This document shows, piece by piece, positions 45,401 through 56,704 of a stretch of DNA of 64,000 nucleotides (positions within the stretch are counted from its first letter, which is position 1; every line of letters starts with the position of its first letter). The notes beneath the pieces were generated by a model. The model was not told where the DNA came from. It saw only the letters and a program-made list of their open reading frames with translations, and ran no database searches. A program made the position numbers and the translations under genes. The stretch comes from Arthrobotrys musiformis (taxonomy: Eukaryota; Ascomycota; Orbiliomycetes; Orbiliales; Orbiliaceae). The DNA is taken from NCBI GenBank assembly GCA_036971715.1, contig JAVHJL010000007.1:1364001-1428000 (forward strand), read 5' to 3'.

Positions 45401-46480
45401 AAGGCAATCGGCATAAGACGTACCACCCTTGATTATATCCTTCACTGGATCTACCCCGTCGATAGCGCTTGCGGGCACGTATTCCAACAGCTCCTTCGCA
45501 AACGCTGCGGCAACAGCCGCAGAGTGCTCCTGCCAGACTTTATTCTTGTGTGAGTCTGCATAATCGCATATGCCTCGGATAACAATGCAAGGGAAATTGG
45601 GCAGGAGTCCTGCTGCCTCCATTTCAACGCACAGCACTTGGCCGCCGAGGGATTTATTAAGATCATCCCGGAATATAGCGTCCTTGATAACTTTGTTCCC
45701 TGACGCGATTAGACCGTAGTGAATTCGCATGCCCCTAGCCTTCCTCTTCACTATCTGCGACCTATCGCAATGCTTACAGCTTTCTTCTTCCTCTTCATCC
45801 TCTTCTTCGTCATCTTCCTCATCGTCCTCCTCATCTTGCTCTTCATCCACCTCCTCATCCGGGCTGTCAGGCTTATCCTTGTGGCTATAGGCTGCCTTGA
45901 ATAGAACGTCCTCAAATGATTTCGACTTCATATACTTCGTAAGTCTAGGAAATTTCGCTATCATCTGGTCCAAATATTCAGGTATCTTAGAGCCGCTGAG
46001 CTCCTGCTCTGTTTCCAACCTCCCCAACGCGGTCAAGAGAAAGTTTGGCGGATTATTAAGAGCCCCAGTCCTTTCGGATCCGCCTAGGGTATTTTTGCCC
46101 ATATCCCATTGAACGACGCCTGGAAACTGACCAGTAGGTGTTCCGACAACCACGTCACCCAGCCTAATTTTTCCTTTATTTGGAATCCCGCCACCGATGC
46201 CGACCATAAGGCCTATCTTGACGTTCGGGAAAGTACGAATCATATGCAGCGCGACACCGGCGGCAGACGCAATACCAATCTTGCCCTTGGGCAAGCATGC
46301 GATCACGATGTTATGGACCCCAATGGAACCTAAGGCGTAAGAGTTATCATCGTTGGATTGTGGGGGGCGCTGGAAATTCTGGTGTCTCTCATCCAGCATG
46401 GCTATAGCCGCTGTTTGCTCCTTTGGGAGCGCGCACACCCATCCTATCGAATACTCGTTATAAGATCTCTCTTCAGCCAT
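42233..46480 (-). CDS. NLR-like receptor: PNP_UDP - NACHT - ankyrin repeats, 1376 aa
   Basis: Three exons in phase: 46480-45424, 45363-44541, 44483-42233. The ATG at 46480 (MAEERSYNEYSIGWVCALPKE) fits the PNP family start. Residues 1-350 are a nucleoside phosphorylase-like domain (LMVGIGGGIPN, RLGDVVVGTP, HYGLIASG, VEMEAAGLLPNFPC, YADSHKNKVW) interrupted by a run of about 25 acidic residues. The NACHT domain has Walker A PGIPGAGKT (about 428-436) and Walker B FIIIDALDEC (about 530). A helical linker follows, then at least 14 canonical ankyrin repeats (RTPLxLAxxxGxxxVVKLLIxxGAD type) to the end. Such proteins are known or suspected fungal non-self recognition receptors: ankyrins sense, NACHT oligomerises, PNP acts as effector. 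No breaks are seen. A truncated relative lies just downstream. Confidence 0.9.
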
Positions 46481-48737
46481 TTTTACGACTACCTCAAATA
46501 TGCAAATTTGGAAGTGCAACGAGTTCTATTGTCAAAGCTGGACAAATGGTGTCAAGTTTTTGCGTTGGTATGTTGCAAATTCGTTACCAGGTGCACCTTC
46601 CTGCCATCTGGAACTGTGGATTTGCTGTGCCAATGAATGGTTTATATAATTGCTGTAGTTTCGCGCTTTACGATGCTACTGAATATTAATAATGGAGGGG
46701 CTCGCCAGGGTGGGGCTATGGAAACTAATTTACAAGCTTTTTCTACCCCGCATTACATCGATGCGCATCAGATTTTAGGTCGGTCTTGGCAAGGCGCAGG
46801 GTGTGCATGCGCATGTATGCAGAGCTGCAGAGTCGAAGAAAATCCGACCTGGATTGGAGGCTATGATGGATCCTTCTCGTACAAACGAGCTTCGTGATAA
46901 GCTCTGAGTCTTTAGAAGAAATCGCGCAGTCGCTAGCTGCAGTTTAGTAGGGATTGGTAAAATGGTTCGAAAAAAAAGTGCTTCATTAAACTCGTTTTCG
47001 AGGTAGAGGTCGAGTTCTTTTCCCCTGGGTGTGGATAAATTTAGCACAATTCTCAACGGCCACACAACCGCACTGGTGGCTTGCGTTTTATTTTATGAGT
47101 AAGCATAAGAAGGTACAACAAAGTTTTTCCGCAGCGACAAGGGAACGAATGTAGCATATTAGGAGGTAATGTTTTGAAAGAGGAGCCACCAGGGGTTGAG
47201 TGGGCTGAGAAACAGCTCTAGAAACACCATTCTCTGTATATATCCACTAATTTTCTTGCTATAGATAGTTAGTAGCCGAGTAAATTTGTGGGGCACACTA
47301 TCGCGCCTGGACTTATACTTTGCTACATGGGTTTTTCTGGGGCTGCTGCAAGTCGGATAGAGGTAGGCCAAGTAGCGTTGGTTCGGCGGTCGGACTAAGT
47401 AATATCTACCGAACGCAAGTCGGGCCTTTTTGATCTTGAAGAAATGCCAGGAGGGTTTTAAAATTTATGGCGATCATAGTAAGAGGGAGCTTGATACGAG
47501 CGCGGCTAGAAAACTCTAAGCTTGAACTAGTTTCGATTTTCTACCTTCCAAAAAATTGCCACACGGACCCTCTCTGCCAGCATGACCTTCCTTATCAAGT
47601 ATTCCTAACCCATTTAGTTACGAAGGCAGTGTTTAGTCCAGCCGCTTCAAGCGTAATTCGAATACCCGCACATGTACGAAAATATGTCAGAGGTCTAAGA
47701 GCTGGAAACTTCAAACAAAAAAAATCGCAAGCGCAGAACTTTTCAGGTCGTACGTATGTAGCCTCCAAACTTCGGAACGCAAAACTAATATTCTAGCGAT
47801 TTACCATCAATTCTGTAACGCTAGAAAAAACGATTTGTATAGAGGCCCATTATTGTTTAGTTGTTTCGATCAGGTTAATTGATTAGGATGGTAGTATATA
47901 TAGTATCGCCATTGTTTAGAGTGGTGATGGGCGGGTTTGCAAGTTTGGGTGTTGTGTACTATATTATGTATACCCCGCGCTCTCACGTGTTTCTTAATAA
48001 TAAGCTTTTGTGTAACATTGTGGGGTACTTGTCGAGACTAGGGTATTGGTGACTTCAAGCAAGTAGACTCATACACATTCTTGCACTGAACCACATGTAT
48101 ACAGTGCCCTAAACTACTAATAACAAAATAATATTAGGTAGTAGTATCCCACCCAGCTTAACGAGGAAACGGAGGCACCAGCAACACGAGCTCGATGGGT
48201 CAAGTCAACAACTATGATACCACGGGTGGGCTGGGTACGAGACAATATCATCGCATATATTAGAATTTTGTAATAGCTTGTTAAATTTCATAAGGAAGTT
48301 CCCATATTGCTGTTGGTATGGTTGTGTGAGCATAATCGACTCATATTTGCATCCATGAAGATTCGAATATATGTCACACCGCGAGATCTCAAAAGATTGC
48401 ACTTTCTATAGTTATCAGAATATCAAACTCGTCAGGAGGATGTATATCCTTCGGGATCTATAACACACTTTGCAAATTAATCAATATGTATGGCATACGT
48501 GTCTACAGGGTTTATACATTGTTTGATACTTCCGCTATAACTGTATCGTGAGGCGACACCATCTATAAAAACAGCTAACTTTTCTACACTCCCCAATCTA
48601 AAAAAAACCAGACCCATGCAATCAGCTTTGTTAACACTCTTACTAGAATTGACTAGATAACCCACTAGTACTTCCAACTTCCGATCCGACGAAAGAAAAA
48701 CTAGAAAACGAACTACACCGCAAAAACCACGCCAAAA
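46481..48737. other. 2.2-kb gene-poor stretch
   Basis: No supportable gene. It contains the NLR promoter next to 46481, frames without features, and one CTGGGTACGAGACAATA motif at 48231. Confidence 0.4.
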
Positions 48738-49268
48738 ATGAGCAACATCCCTCGCGTAAGAGTAGTATACGAGCGGCCCGATGGCTGCCCAATCGAACTC
48801 CGCAGTACCCGCGCAGAAATACGTACTGTTTTGGAGCTAACCGAAGAAGAATCCGAGCAACTCGACAGCGCCCTTATCTTTATCTTCCAAAATTCCCAGC
48901 ATTACCGCGAGTTCGACTTGTCCAATAGAGGAGGCCCAACTGCGAGAGCAGCCTTTGCCAGGGACATCGAGTCGATGTTAAATGAGTTGCTGACAGACGA
49001 TTTCATTGCGAAACTTGTGATTCTTGGACTCCGTCTTGGTCATGATGTAGTTGGTTATTGTCTTTACCGTCTAGCCGCCAACTTTAAGGATAATGAGAAG
49101 TTCAGATTGCAAAGACATTATGCGAAGTTCGGTAAGAAACCACCACCGGGTGGCCCCCCAGGTGGCACCTCGGGTGGATCCTCCTCCTCAGCTGCCGGAT
49201 CCTCCTCCTCAGCCGCTGGAGCTTCCTCTACTCCTCAATACGGGCTCGTTGGATATACCGGAGCATAG
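48738..49268 (+). CDS. Hypothetical protein with Gly/Ser/Ala-rich tail, 176 aa
   Basis: A single exon starting at an ATG in a good context (CCAAAAATGAGC). Residues 1-130 look globular and partly helical (TRAEIRTVLELTEEESEQLD, LVILGLRLGHDVVGYCLYRL). Residues 131-176 are low-complexity PPPGGPPGG and two SSSSAAG blocks ending in GLVGYTGA. No signal peptide, membrane segment or known motif is visible. Strong codon structure over the globular part favours a real gene. The tail blocks derive from an internal tandem duplication (GGATCCTCCTCCTCAGC repeated at about 49178 and 49199). Family not recognised. Confidence 0.65.
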   Translation: MSNIPRVRVVYERPDGCPIELRSTRAEIRTVLELTEEESEQLDSALIFIFQNSQHYREFDLSNRGGPTARAAFARDIESMLNELLTDDFIAKLVILGLRLGHDVVGYCLYRLAANFKDNEKFRLQRHYAKFGKKPPPGGPPGGTSGGSSSSAAGSSSSAAGASSTPQYGLVGYTGA

Positions 49269-50455
49269 ACGTGTAAGCTTAGAATCTTGTGTGATGTAAG
49301 AAAAGTGCGCGTAGAAAAGGGCGAAGAGTAGCCTCGAATCCAGGGCGAAGAGTCCCATTGAATATTTGCCATCTTGCTGTGTATGAAGAGTTACTAGCTC
49401 GCCAGAAGAGAAATGCTAACTACGCCGGGAAAATGAATACTCTTTCCCCCAATTTTTTTAATTCCAAGAACTAATTAAGGCTCAAACTTGAGTTATGCTA
49501 GCCTGGCTAATTTGCTGTAATTCTTGAATTGACTGGTATACGCATTCGTAAACATGAACCGTAGATTCAAGGGAACCCACTCCACCTCCCTGGTAGTAAT
49601 AAACGTACCTTGAGTATCCTATCTGCCATCTGATGTAAGGTCAGCTGATATCCATTCTTTGGTTCCGCCTCCCTCCTTCACAACGCCGAGAAGTTTTAAA
49701 ACTCGTGGTGCAACATATGAGACGGGGCAGAGCTCTGTATTGGTTATCGTGCAGAATTTAATGTTTGCTACATATTCGCCGTATAATGGTAGACCTGTTT
49801 CGAGGCAGAACATATGAGCTTAGTTATGCCTCACTTCTACTAGTACTAAGTATTTAATACGTTTATATGCATGGGTTTACAATTTAGGTAATTGTATTCG
49901 GTACAGAGGAATTTTGGAGAGTTTCGGTATACAGCGCTAACGTTGGGAAGACTCCCGAAAATGGTATCGTCCAATTCTTTCATTTGCAACACAGAACTGT
50001 GGAATATTTTGCCGTGTAACATATTCAAGTCCTAGTTTCTTCGCTTTAGCTTTCGAGTATCTACCGATCATAGGGCTAGACAGGCCGGCAACCCCAATGT
50101 CGAATTGTTAGCAGGCTCTGTGATGGTAGATATTGTACCCAAAAGTAGGTGGTGAACAACAAGCAACATTTTTCCGGGTTCAATTATACATCGTGATATA
50201 AACTATCTCGCCGTTATTTTCATCCAATTCCGTAGCTTGTAGATCTGGCCCTTGTTATATATATGAATATACGAATATTTAAATATTAAGTAAAACATTA
50301 TTATCGATTGTTAAACTGGTATATTATTGGGGTTAATATGTGGGTATTTCTCGGGTAATAGAGGGGGTGTTGATCTAGTCCTCTCCGGCCATAAAGGCTA
50401 TCGTAATTAATCTCACAGGGTCTTTTTACGAGAATCCCAAATCCTCATTGCTCTT
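49269..50455. other. Gene-less stretch
   Basis: A 64-codon frame (49619-49813 minus) has an ordinary amino-acid composition but no partner exons. Otherwise nothing is seen. Confidence 0.35.
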
Positions 50456-50749
50456 GTGCTGGAATTAATCTTACATCGACCTTCAAACACAACTGCTTTT
50501 CATTTCGTGTCCTTCGAGCCGGAGGCTTTCGAGGAAATTGCCAATTGGCTTTACGGGGGAATATTTCAACTCAACCCGCATAACCTTATCTGGGCCGACG
50601 AAGTGTATCGAGAAGCAGATTACCTGTTGCTCGGGCGCCTGAAAGATGCGGTGGTTGCAGAGCTTTTGAAGCAACTTGAGGATGCAGGCTCGACTCAGGG
50701 GTTTTACCAGGCGCTCGAAGACGACCCTTTGTTCTGTCCCTTTTTATAG
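50456..50749 (+). pseudogene. BTB/POZ domain remnant
   Basis: The frame reads EPEAFEEIANWLYGGIF, then LIWADEVYREADYLLLGRLKDAVVAEL. This matches the C-terminal half of fungal BTB/POZ domains (the EPEAFxxxxxWLY strand-helix and the following LYxLADKY-like helix). The N-terminal half (the DxxxxxxG and FxxHxxxL elements) is not found upstream, and the frame begins without a plausible ATG. The product stops soon after. I treat it as a broken gene. An alternative is a short gene whose first exons I could not place. Confidence 0.45.
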
Positions 50750-52532
50750 AGCTTTATGAGGTCACCTGCCACCACATATTGCTTCCTACGAATTCGCGAA
50801 GCAGCGATCAAATTCGGAAAGCGATTCAAGTGAGAGTATAGCAAAAAAGGGTTCGTCCAGCCTTCCCTAGAGCCCGCTGACAGACTCGCCGGCGATGTCA
50901 GCGTTCACTCCAATACTCCTCCTTGCTTGAGCTTCACTCACATTATAATTTCTTCTTATCTTACAGGACACCCGAAGTACCTTGACACGGTTGGCCTTCA
51001 CCATTCTGCATTCAACCCGAAGAGTGGCGGCATTGAAGTTGTCCAGCCGCCTTGCGATAACCACATCGATACTGTCAAAGCGTACACCGCACAAATAAAA
51101 GTGCAGAGGGAAAGCTCAATGCTTTGAAGGAGAAATACGAGGGTGTGGGCGTCCCTGTTCCGGGAAGGCTAGTAGAATCCTGGAACCGTTAACCGCCTCA
51201 ACGAAGACTCTGCCACAAATTTAGTGGCCATCGAGCCATACAGCAGAATCTTCGGTACCCCCGCCGCCAGCTCCGGTTATAAAGTTGACACGAGTCCAAG
51301 AGCTCACTTGATTGGGTAACCCTCAAAATTTCGGACGACAGAAGCATTCTGAATGGGGTAAGTTATCTCAAGACACCTGGTCCCCACACCCGATCTTGAA
51401 TATGGCGCTCCACAGGTGAAGAATTTCCTAGAAACTGTAACGGCCTTGTGCCGTAGCTTACTCTGCATCATTACGATTCAGAGCGAATTCGAAATTGACC
51501 TTTTGCCCAAAAATTTAATAGATACAGACAGTCGGCCACGACAAGAGACGGGGCTCGTGGGACGGTATTGTAACAGGTAGGACCGAATTTCAGGGCATTG
51601 CGGACCCTGTTGAAGACGAGAATGCTTTCCAAATCGGCCGCAAAACCTCAATCACTTTTGGAACTATTTCTGGCGTCAAAAATGGTGTTAATTTAAAGGA
51701 GCACGGGAGGGGAAGCCATGGAGCGGTGTGTCGTCGGGAAAGGCGGAGCCGACTTCTCCGCTGCTGGAGATTCTGGCAACCTGATCTTCAACGAGAAGTT
51801 TGAGGCGGTAGGCCTCCGTACGGCGGGCCGTAATTCGGTTGGGCGGATAACCTACATGACGCCCATAAGTCCGTCTTGCAGGGTATATTCGCAATGACTG
51901 GGCATGATCTGAAGTTTTAGGACAATATGGAATTATGATGCTGTATAATAAGGGCCAGCATACTTCTGCAGTTGTATGGGGTTCTAGCATTTAAGTAATA
52001 GGTACTCCATCGCTCAATTGATCAATCGGACCTCTATTCTTTTCGACTTCCCTCTTAAACAAAAATATCGATATATCTTTGTGTTGTCCGACGTTGGAGG
52101 TTGGGACACGAACAACACAATTCTGACAAAACCCTGTTTGCGGGCGAGTTAATCCTAATTGGAACGATGTGTTTGCTCCTCGAGATATACCAAAACCGTC
52201 GATTGAAAATTCGTCCGAGACAACAGAGAAAGAAGCGTCGACGGCAGACGAGCTCACCGACATCGTGAACTAACTTCCTTCGTCGGCTGTTCCTATAGGC
52301 ACTTTGAAACCACTACGGACTCTGTGTTGGTGTGGCGCAGATAAAAGGGCTGGTGTCCCCCCAGTCCTGTTTGCAACTCAAAAAATTTTTATTTCCTGGT
52401 CTGGTACCTCATCGGCCATTTGCGCCCAGCTTCAACTTGCCTGTGCTTGCTTCCTTACTAAGTACCAGCCCTGGGACCTTCCTGCGAGATCGATATTCAG
52501 ACCTTTTGGATTGACGGATTAGTTATTTCACA
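50750..52532. other. Gene-poor stretch upstream of GMP synthase
   Basis: A 90-codon minus frame (51991-52263, starting ATG) could be a small gene divergent from GMP synthase, but shows no family features. The GMP synthase promoter lies in the 270 bp before 52533. Nothing else is supportable. Confidence 0.35.
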
Positions 52533-55191
52533 ATGACCGATACCACTGAGGCTACCGCGCCCCATAGCGCCTTTGATGTATGTGCACTGGAGTCCTCTTT
52601 GTTTGCCTTCGGATCATAGTATAGGGTTGTCGACTGTCACTGATGCACAATATTATATATAATAGACTATCTTGGTGCTCGATTTCGGGTCGCAGACCAG
52701 CCATCTCATCCTTCGCCGTTTGAGATCGCTCGGTGTCTATGCAGAGATGCTCAGTTGCACTACTAAGCTTGCAGATCTCAACTGGAAGCCTATTGGTATC
52801 ATTCTTAGCGGAGGTATGTCCCTCCCCTACACCGCATGAGCTATAAGGTGTGATTCAGGACCAGTCTTCTGACAATCTATTAGGTCCATCCTCTGTTTAC
52901 GACGACGGGGCTCCCCGTGAGTACTTAGAATTGCTGCCGCTTTGCCAATTGTCCAATAACTAATGGCGACCAGATGTCGATCCTGCGGTCTTTGATCTCG
53001 GTGTCCCCATCTTGTAAGTCGTCATTTGGATCTATAATATGGATATGACGTCCACTGACAGTCTAAGGGGTATCTGTTATGGCTGTCAGGAGCTTGCCTG
53101 GCGTATTGACGCACAGAATGTTGCCCGTGGTACTACCCGGGAGTACGGCGAGACAGACCTCAACATCCACAAGGTCAGCGAGCACGCTGACCGACTCTTC
53201 GAAGGCCTCGGTGACACACTGAATGGTTCGTAATTCCCTATATACAAGGAACCCTCCCTATATAAAATTTATTTGTGGCTGATTTAATCTTGGCTAGTTT
53301 TCATGAGCCATTTCGATAAGCTCGTTCGTCTTCCTGAGGGCTTCGTGACCATCGCCAGCACGAAGGGGGCTGAGTTCGCAGGCATCGCCCACCAGTCGAA
53401 GCCAATCTTTGGTATGTATACCTTCGCCGTGTTTGGTTGAGAAAGAAGGTACTGATAAATATCGGTGACAGGGATCCAGCTCCACCCCGAGATTTCTCAC
53501 ACTGCGCGAGGTACCGAGATCCTTGGTAACTTCGCTACCAAGGTTTGTGGTGCTCGCGCGGACTGGAAGATGGAGAACTTCACGGAGAAGGAGATTATCC
53601 GAATCCGAAAGCTTGTCGGAGAGACTGCTCAAGTTGTACGTGACTCTTCCTCTTCCGAGGCCGGAAGGTAGCTTACTAATTGGCCTCCAGATTGGGGCTG
53701 TCTCTGGCGGTGTCGATAGCACAGTAGCTGCCAAGCTGATGCAAGAAGCCATCGGCGACAGATTCCATGCTATTCTTGTAGACACGGGTAGGCAGCAGGA
53801 CCAATGGAACATACTAGGGCATATAGTCGGTTCTCTAACTCTTCTCCGATAGGTCTAATGCGTCTGAACGAATGCGAGCAAGTAAAAGAAACTTTGAAGG
53901 AGCATCTTGGTATCAACCTTACCATTGTGGATGGTTCTGAGCTCTTCCTTGGCCGTCTTGCCGGAGTTCTGGAACCCGAGGCTAAGCGAAAGATTATTGG
54001 CGGAACTTGTAAGTTATCATCAGGGAAGCCTACTAGCTCATTATGCTAACTTAGATAGTTATCGACCTCTTTGAGATTGAGGCACTTCGGTAAGCGGTAT
54101 TTTGTCGAAGCCCATCAGAAAGAGATGTAAGGAACTAAAACGAGATTAATTCCAGAATCGAAAAAGAAGCGGAGAACACACATCGTGCAGGCAAAGTTGA
54201 ATGGTTTCTCCAAGGCACTCTCTATGGTTGGTTATAGAATCTCTCCGGTTGCTTGTAGAGTCGGGGTACTGATATTTCCATAGCCGATCTCATCGAGAGT
54301 CTTAGCTTCAAGGGCCCTTCGGCTACTATTAAGTGTACGTCGAGCCCTTCCTCTTGTCCATAGAAGTAGTTAGCACTAACACTCTTATAGCCCACCATAA
54401 TGCCGGAGGTCTCCCGGCGCGAATGCAGAATGGCGTAAGTCGGACCGGGTTCCACTTGTCGAGACGGATCCTAACTTCTAAAACAGGAAGCGCAACTCAA
54501 ATTGCTCGAGCCCCTTCGAGAACTGCAAGTCTATGCTCTAACCCTTCTCGTAGCGTTCGCTAACGGTGGCCCCACAGTTTCAAGGACGAAGTCAGGAGTT
54601 TTGGTCGACAGTTGAAAATCCACGAGGATCTCATCATGAGACATCCGTTCCCAGGTCCTGGAATCGGTGTCCGGATTATTGGAGAGGTCACACCTGAGAG
54701 GGTCGAGATTGTAAGGAAGGCTGATCACATCTTCATCTCAATGATCAAGGAGGCCGGTATTTACAATGAGGTTCGTATAACTCCCGCTCTTCCCAGGACT
54801 CGTTTCTAATACACAGTAGATCACCCAAGCCTACGCCGCCCTTGATACCAACAGAGGTAAGTCCTATCTTCCGCTCTTAAACCTATAGCTTCCGCTAACG
54901 CAGATTTATCATGCAGCCGTTGGTGTTCAAGGAGATTCCAGAGTTTACGGATACATCTGTGTCCTGAGAGCCGTTACCAGCTTGGACATGATGAGCGCTG
55001 AGCCGTACGAGTTTTCATGGAGTCTTCTCAGGGCCATCAGTAGGAGGATTGTTAACGAAGTCGACGGCGTTTCGAGGGTTGTGTATGATACAACATCGAA
55101 GCCACCTGGTAAGCGGATCCGCTTTTCCAACCGCGATTTCACTGCAAGGAAGGGATACTGACTATTTGTAGGCACGATTGAATTGGAGTGA
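52533..55191 (+). CDS. gua1: GMP synthase (glutamine-hydrolysing), 543 aa, 18 exons
   Basis: It converts XMP to GMP using ATP and glutamine, the last step of guanine nucleotide synthesis. Eighteen exons fit in phase: 52533-52577, 52666-52813, 52884-52916, 52974-53013, 53068-53225, 53298-53411, 53472-53635, 53691-53787, 53853-54008, 54059-54089, 54156-54226, 54284-54334, 54391-54434, 54488-54525, 54578-54770, 54820-54856, 54917-55108, 55172-55191. The glutaminase domain has VLDFGSQ, Cys92 in GICYGCQ, and His184/Glu186 in HPEISHT. The ATP-pyrophosphatase P-loop is SGGVDS (239-244). RHPFPGPGIGVR and the C-terminal KPPGTIELE are family hallmarks. The length is normal. Intron density is very high for an ascomycete, and one intron (54526-54577) has a GC donor. 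Two others start GTTCGT and GTTGGT. Confidence 0.93.
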
Positions 55192-56704
55192 CAGGTCGTT
55201 AGACTGATTTTATAGATTTGGTGGGCGCAGTTCTATTGTAGTCTGCACTTGCATATGCCCGGACTGCCACTTAGAACGCTGTATTTAATCTTCGCAGATA
55301 GTATATACCAATCTTTGCAAAGGTATACATCAGAGCACGTGTCGTGGTCGTCGCCTGTGGCGCCATTTAACTCCGACGCTGCCAATACCATTATTGCTGC
55401 TGATACTTTTGCGCATTTGCTCTTTCTGCTGCTCATACTTAGCTTCGTAGTATATTGATAAGGGCACAAACAACGCACTTTGTGACCTCAGACTGATCCG
55501 GAACTGCGATGGTCAATTAGAAAATCGGAACCACGCATGGTTCCGAATGATACTACCAGTTAGCAATTTTCGCGATTTTGGGCTGCCAGATTTAGTGTTC
55601 TTGAGGTCCGTCGCAACTGTACCCCACCATGTATGTATATAAGTGGGTCCACCTCGCACATGCAAACTAGCCTATATGGATAATCTTAAGACATGTCCAC
55701 AAAACCCCAATGAATCATTTCTCGTAAATCATCTACTCCGCCTCGAGCAAGGCACCTTAAAAGGTTGAAAACTGCGAAGTATTACTATATTTTAGGTTAG
55801 GTATGCGAGGTAATCACTGGAACGGAGAAGGGATATACGATGAATACTAGCACGTGCACGAACCGTTCGGATAGATCTCATGTCGTAAAACCAGGCCCCC
55901 CTTAGAGTAACTCATTGGGAAAAGCTATTCAGAAGGCAGTCAACGGGTATACATAGTACCGTAAGTATAATATCAGTGATAAACTGTCTGGCCCGGACGA
56001 CGTCAAGGCAGCTTGATAACTTTGTTACTTCTGTAGATGACAACGGAAACTGACAGTCGTTTAATTCAGTCGCGCAGCCTTAGGACTGCCGCTATAATCG
56101 TAATAGTAGAGAAAGAAACGCCCTCGTCAAAGCAATGCTCGTAAGGTGCGCTGATAGTCTAGTAGTACCGCTCATATTAAAGTGTTGTTTTCCCCCACAT
56201 CATGGTGACCCTTGCGCCCACGCGTGTAACTAGCAATTATCCAGGATAAATTGCACCTCGTAATGGTGCCTGGCAATCAACCTCGCGTCCAATTTTCCGG
56301 ATAGTTATTCCGAAAATGTCGCTATAAGTCCCGGATGAACAAATCTAGACAACACTTCAACAAACTTTTATCTAGCTGACGTTTAAATTTACTAAGTAGA
56401 TTGGGGAAAGATAAATTGCTGGCTGGGTAAGGGTGGAATTTATATTTAGGCAATTTGCCAGATGAATTTCTAAGCCATCGACTTGATGGAAAGCTGGCGG
56501 CTTTGTTGGCCGGAAATCTCGTATTCGAAGAGATGTCTCGACGCTAGCGTCCAGCTACGTAGTAACGGTCGATTTTCTTCTGAGATTGACGACGGGTGCC
56601 TGTAGTCCTTTCCTAGATTTCCCTTGTATATAATGTCGTCTAAGGTCAAGTCTGTTATCCTCCACTCGACATCGAAGTCAGAACTCAACATATACCTCCT
56701 AACC
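55192..56704. other. Gene-less stretch
   Basis: No supportable gene between GMP synthase and the esterase. A 69-codon plus frame (55249-55458) ends in a hydrophobic segment but has no other support. Confidence 0.4.
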
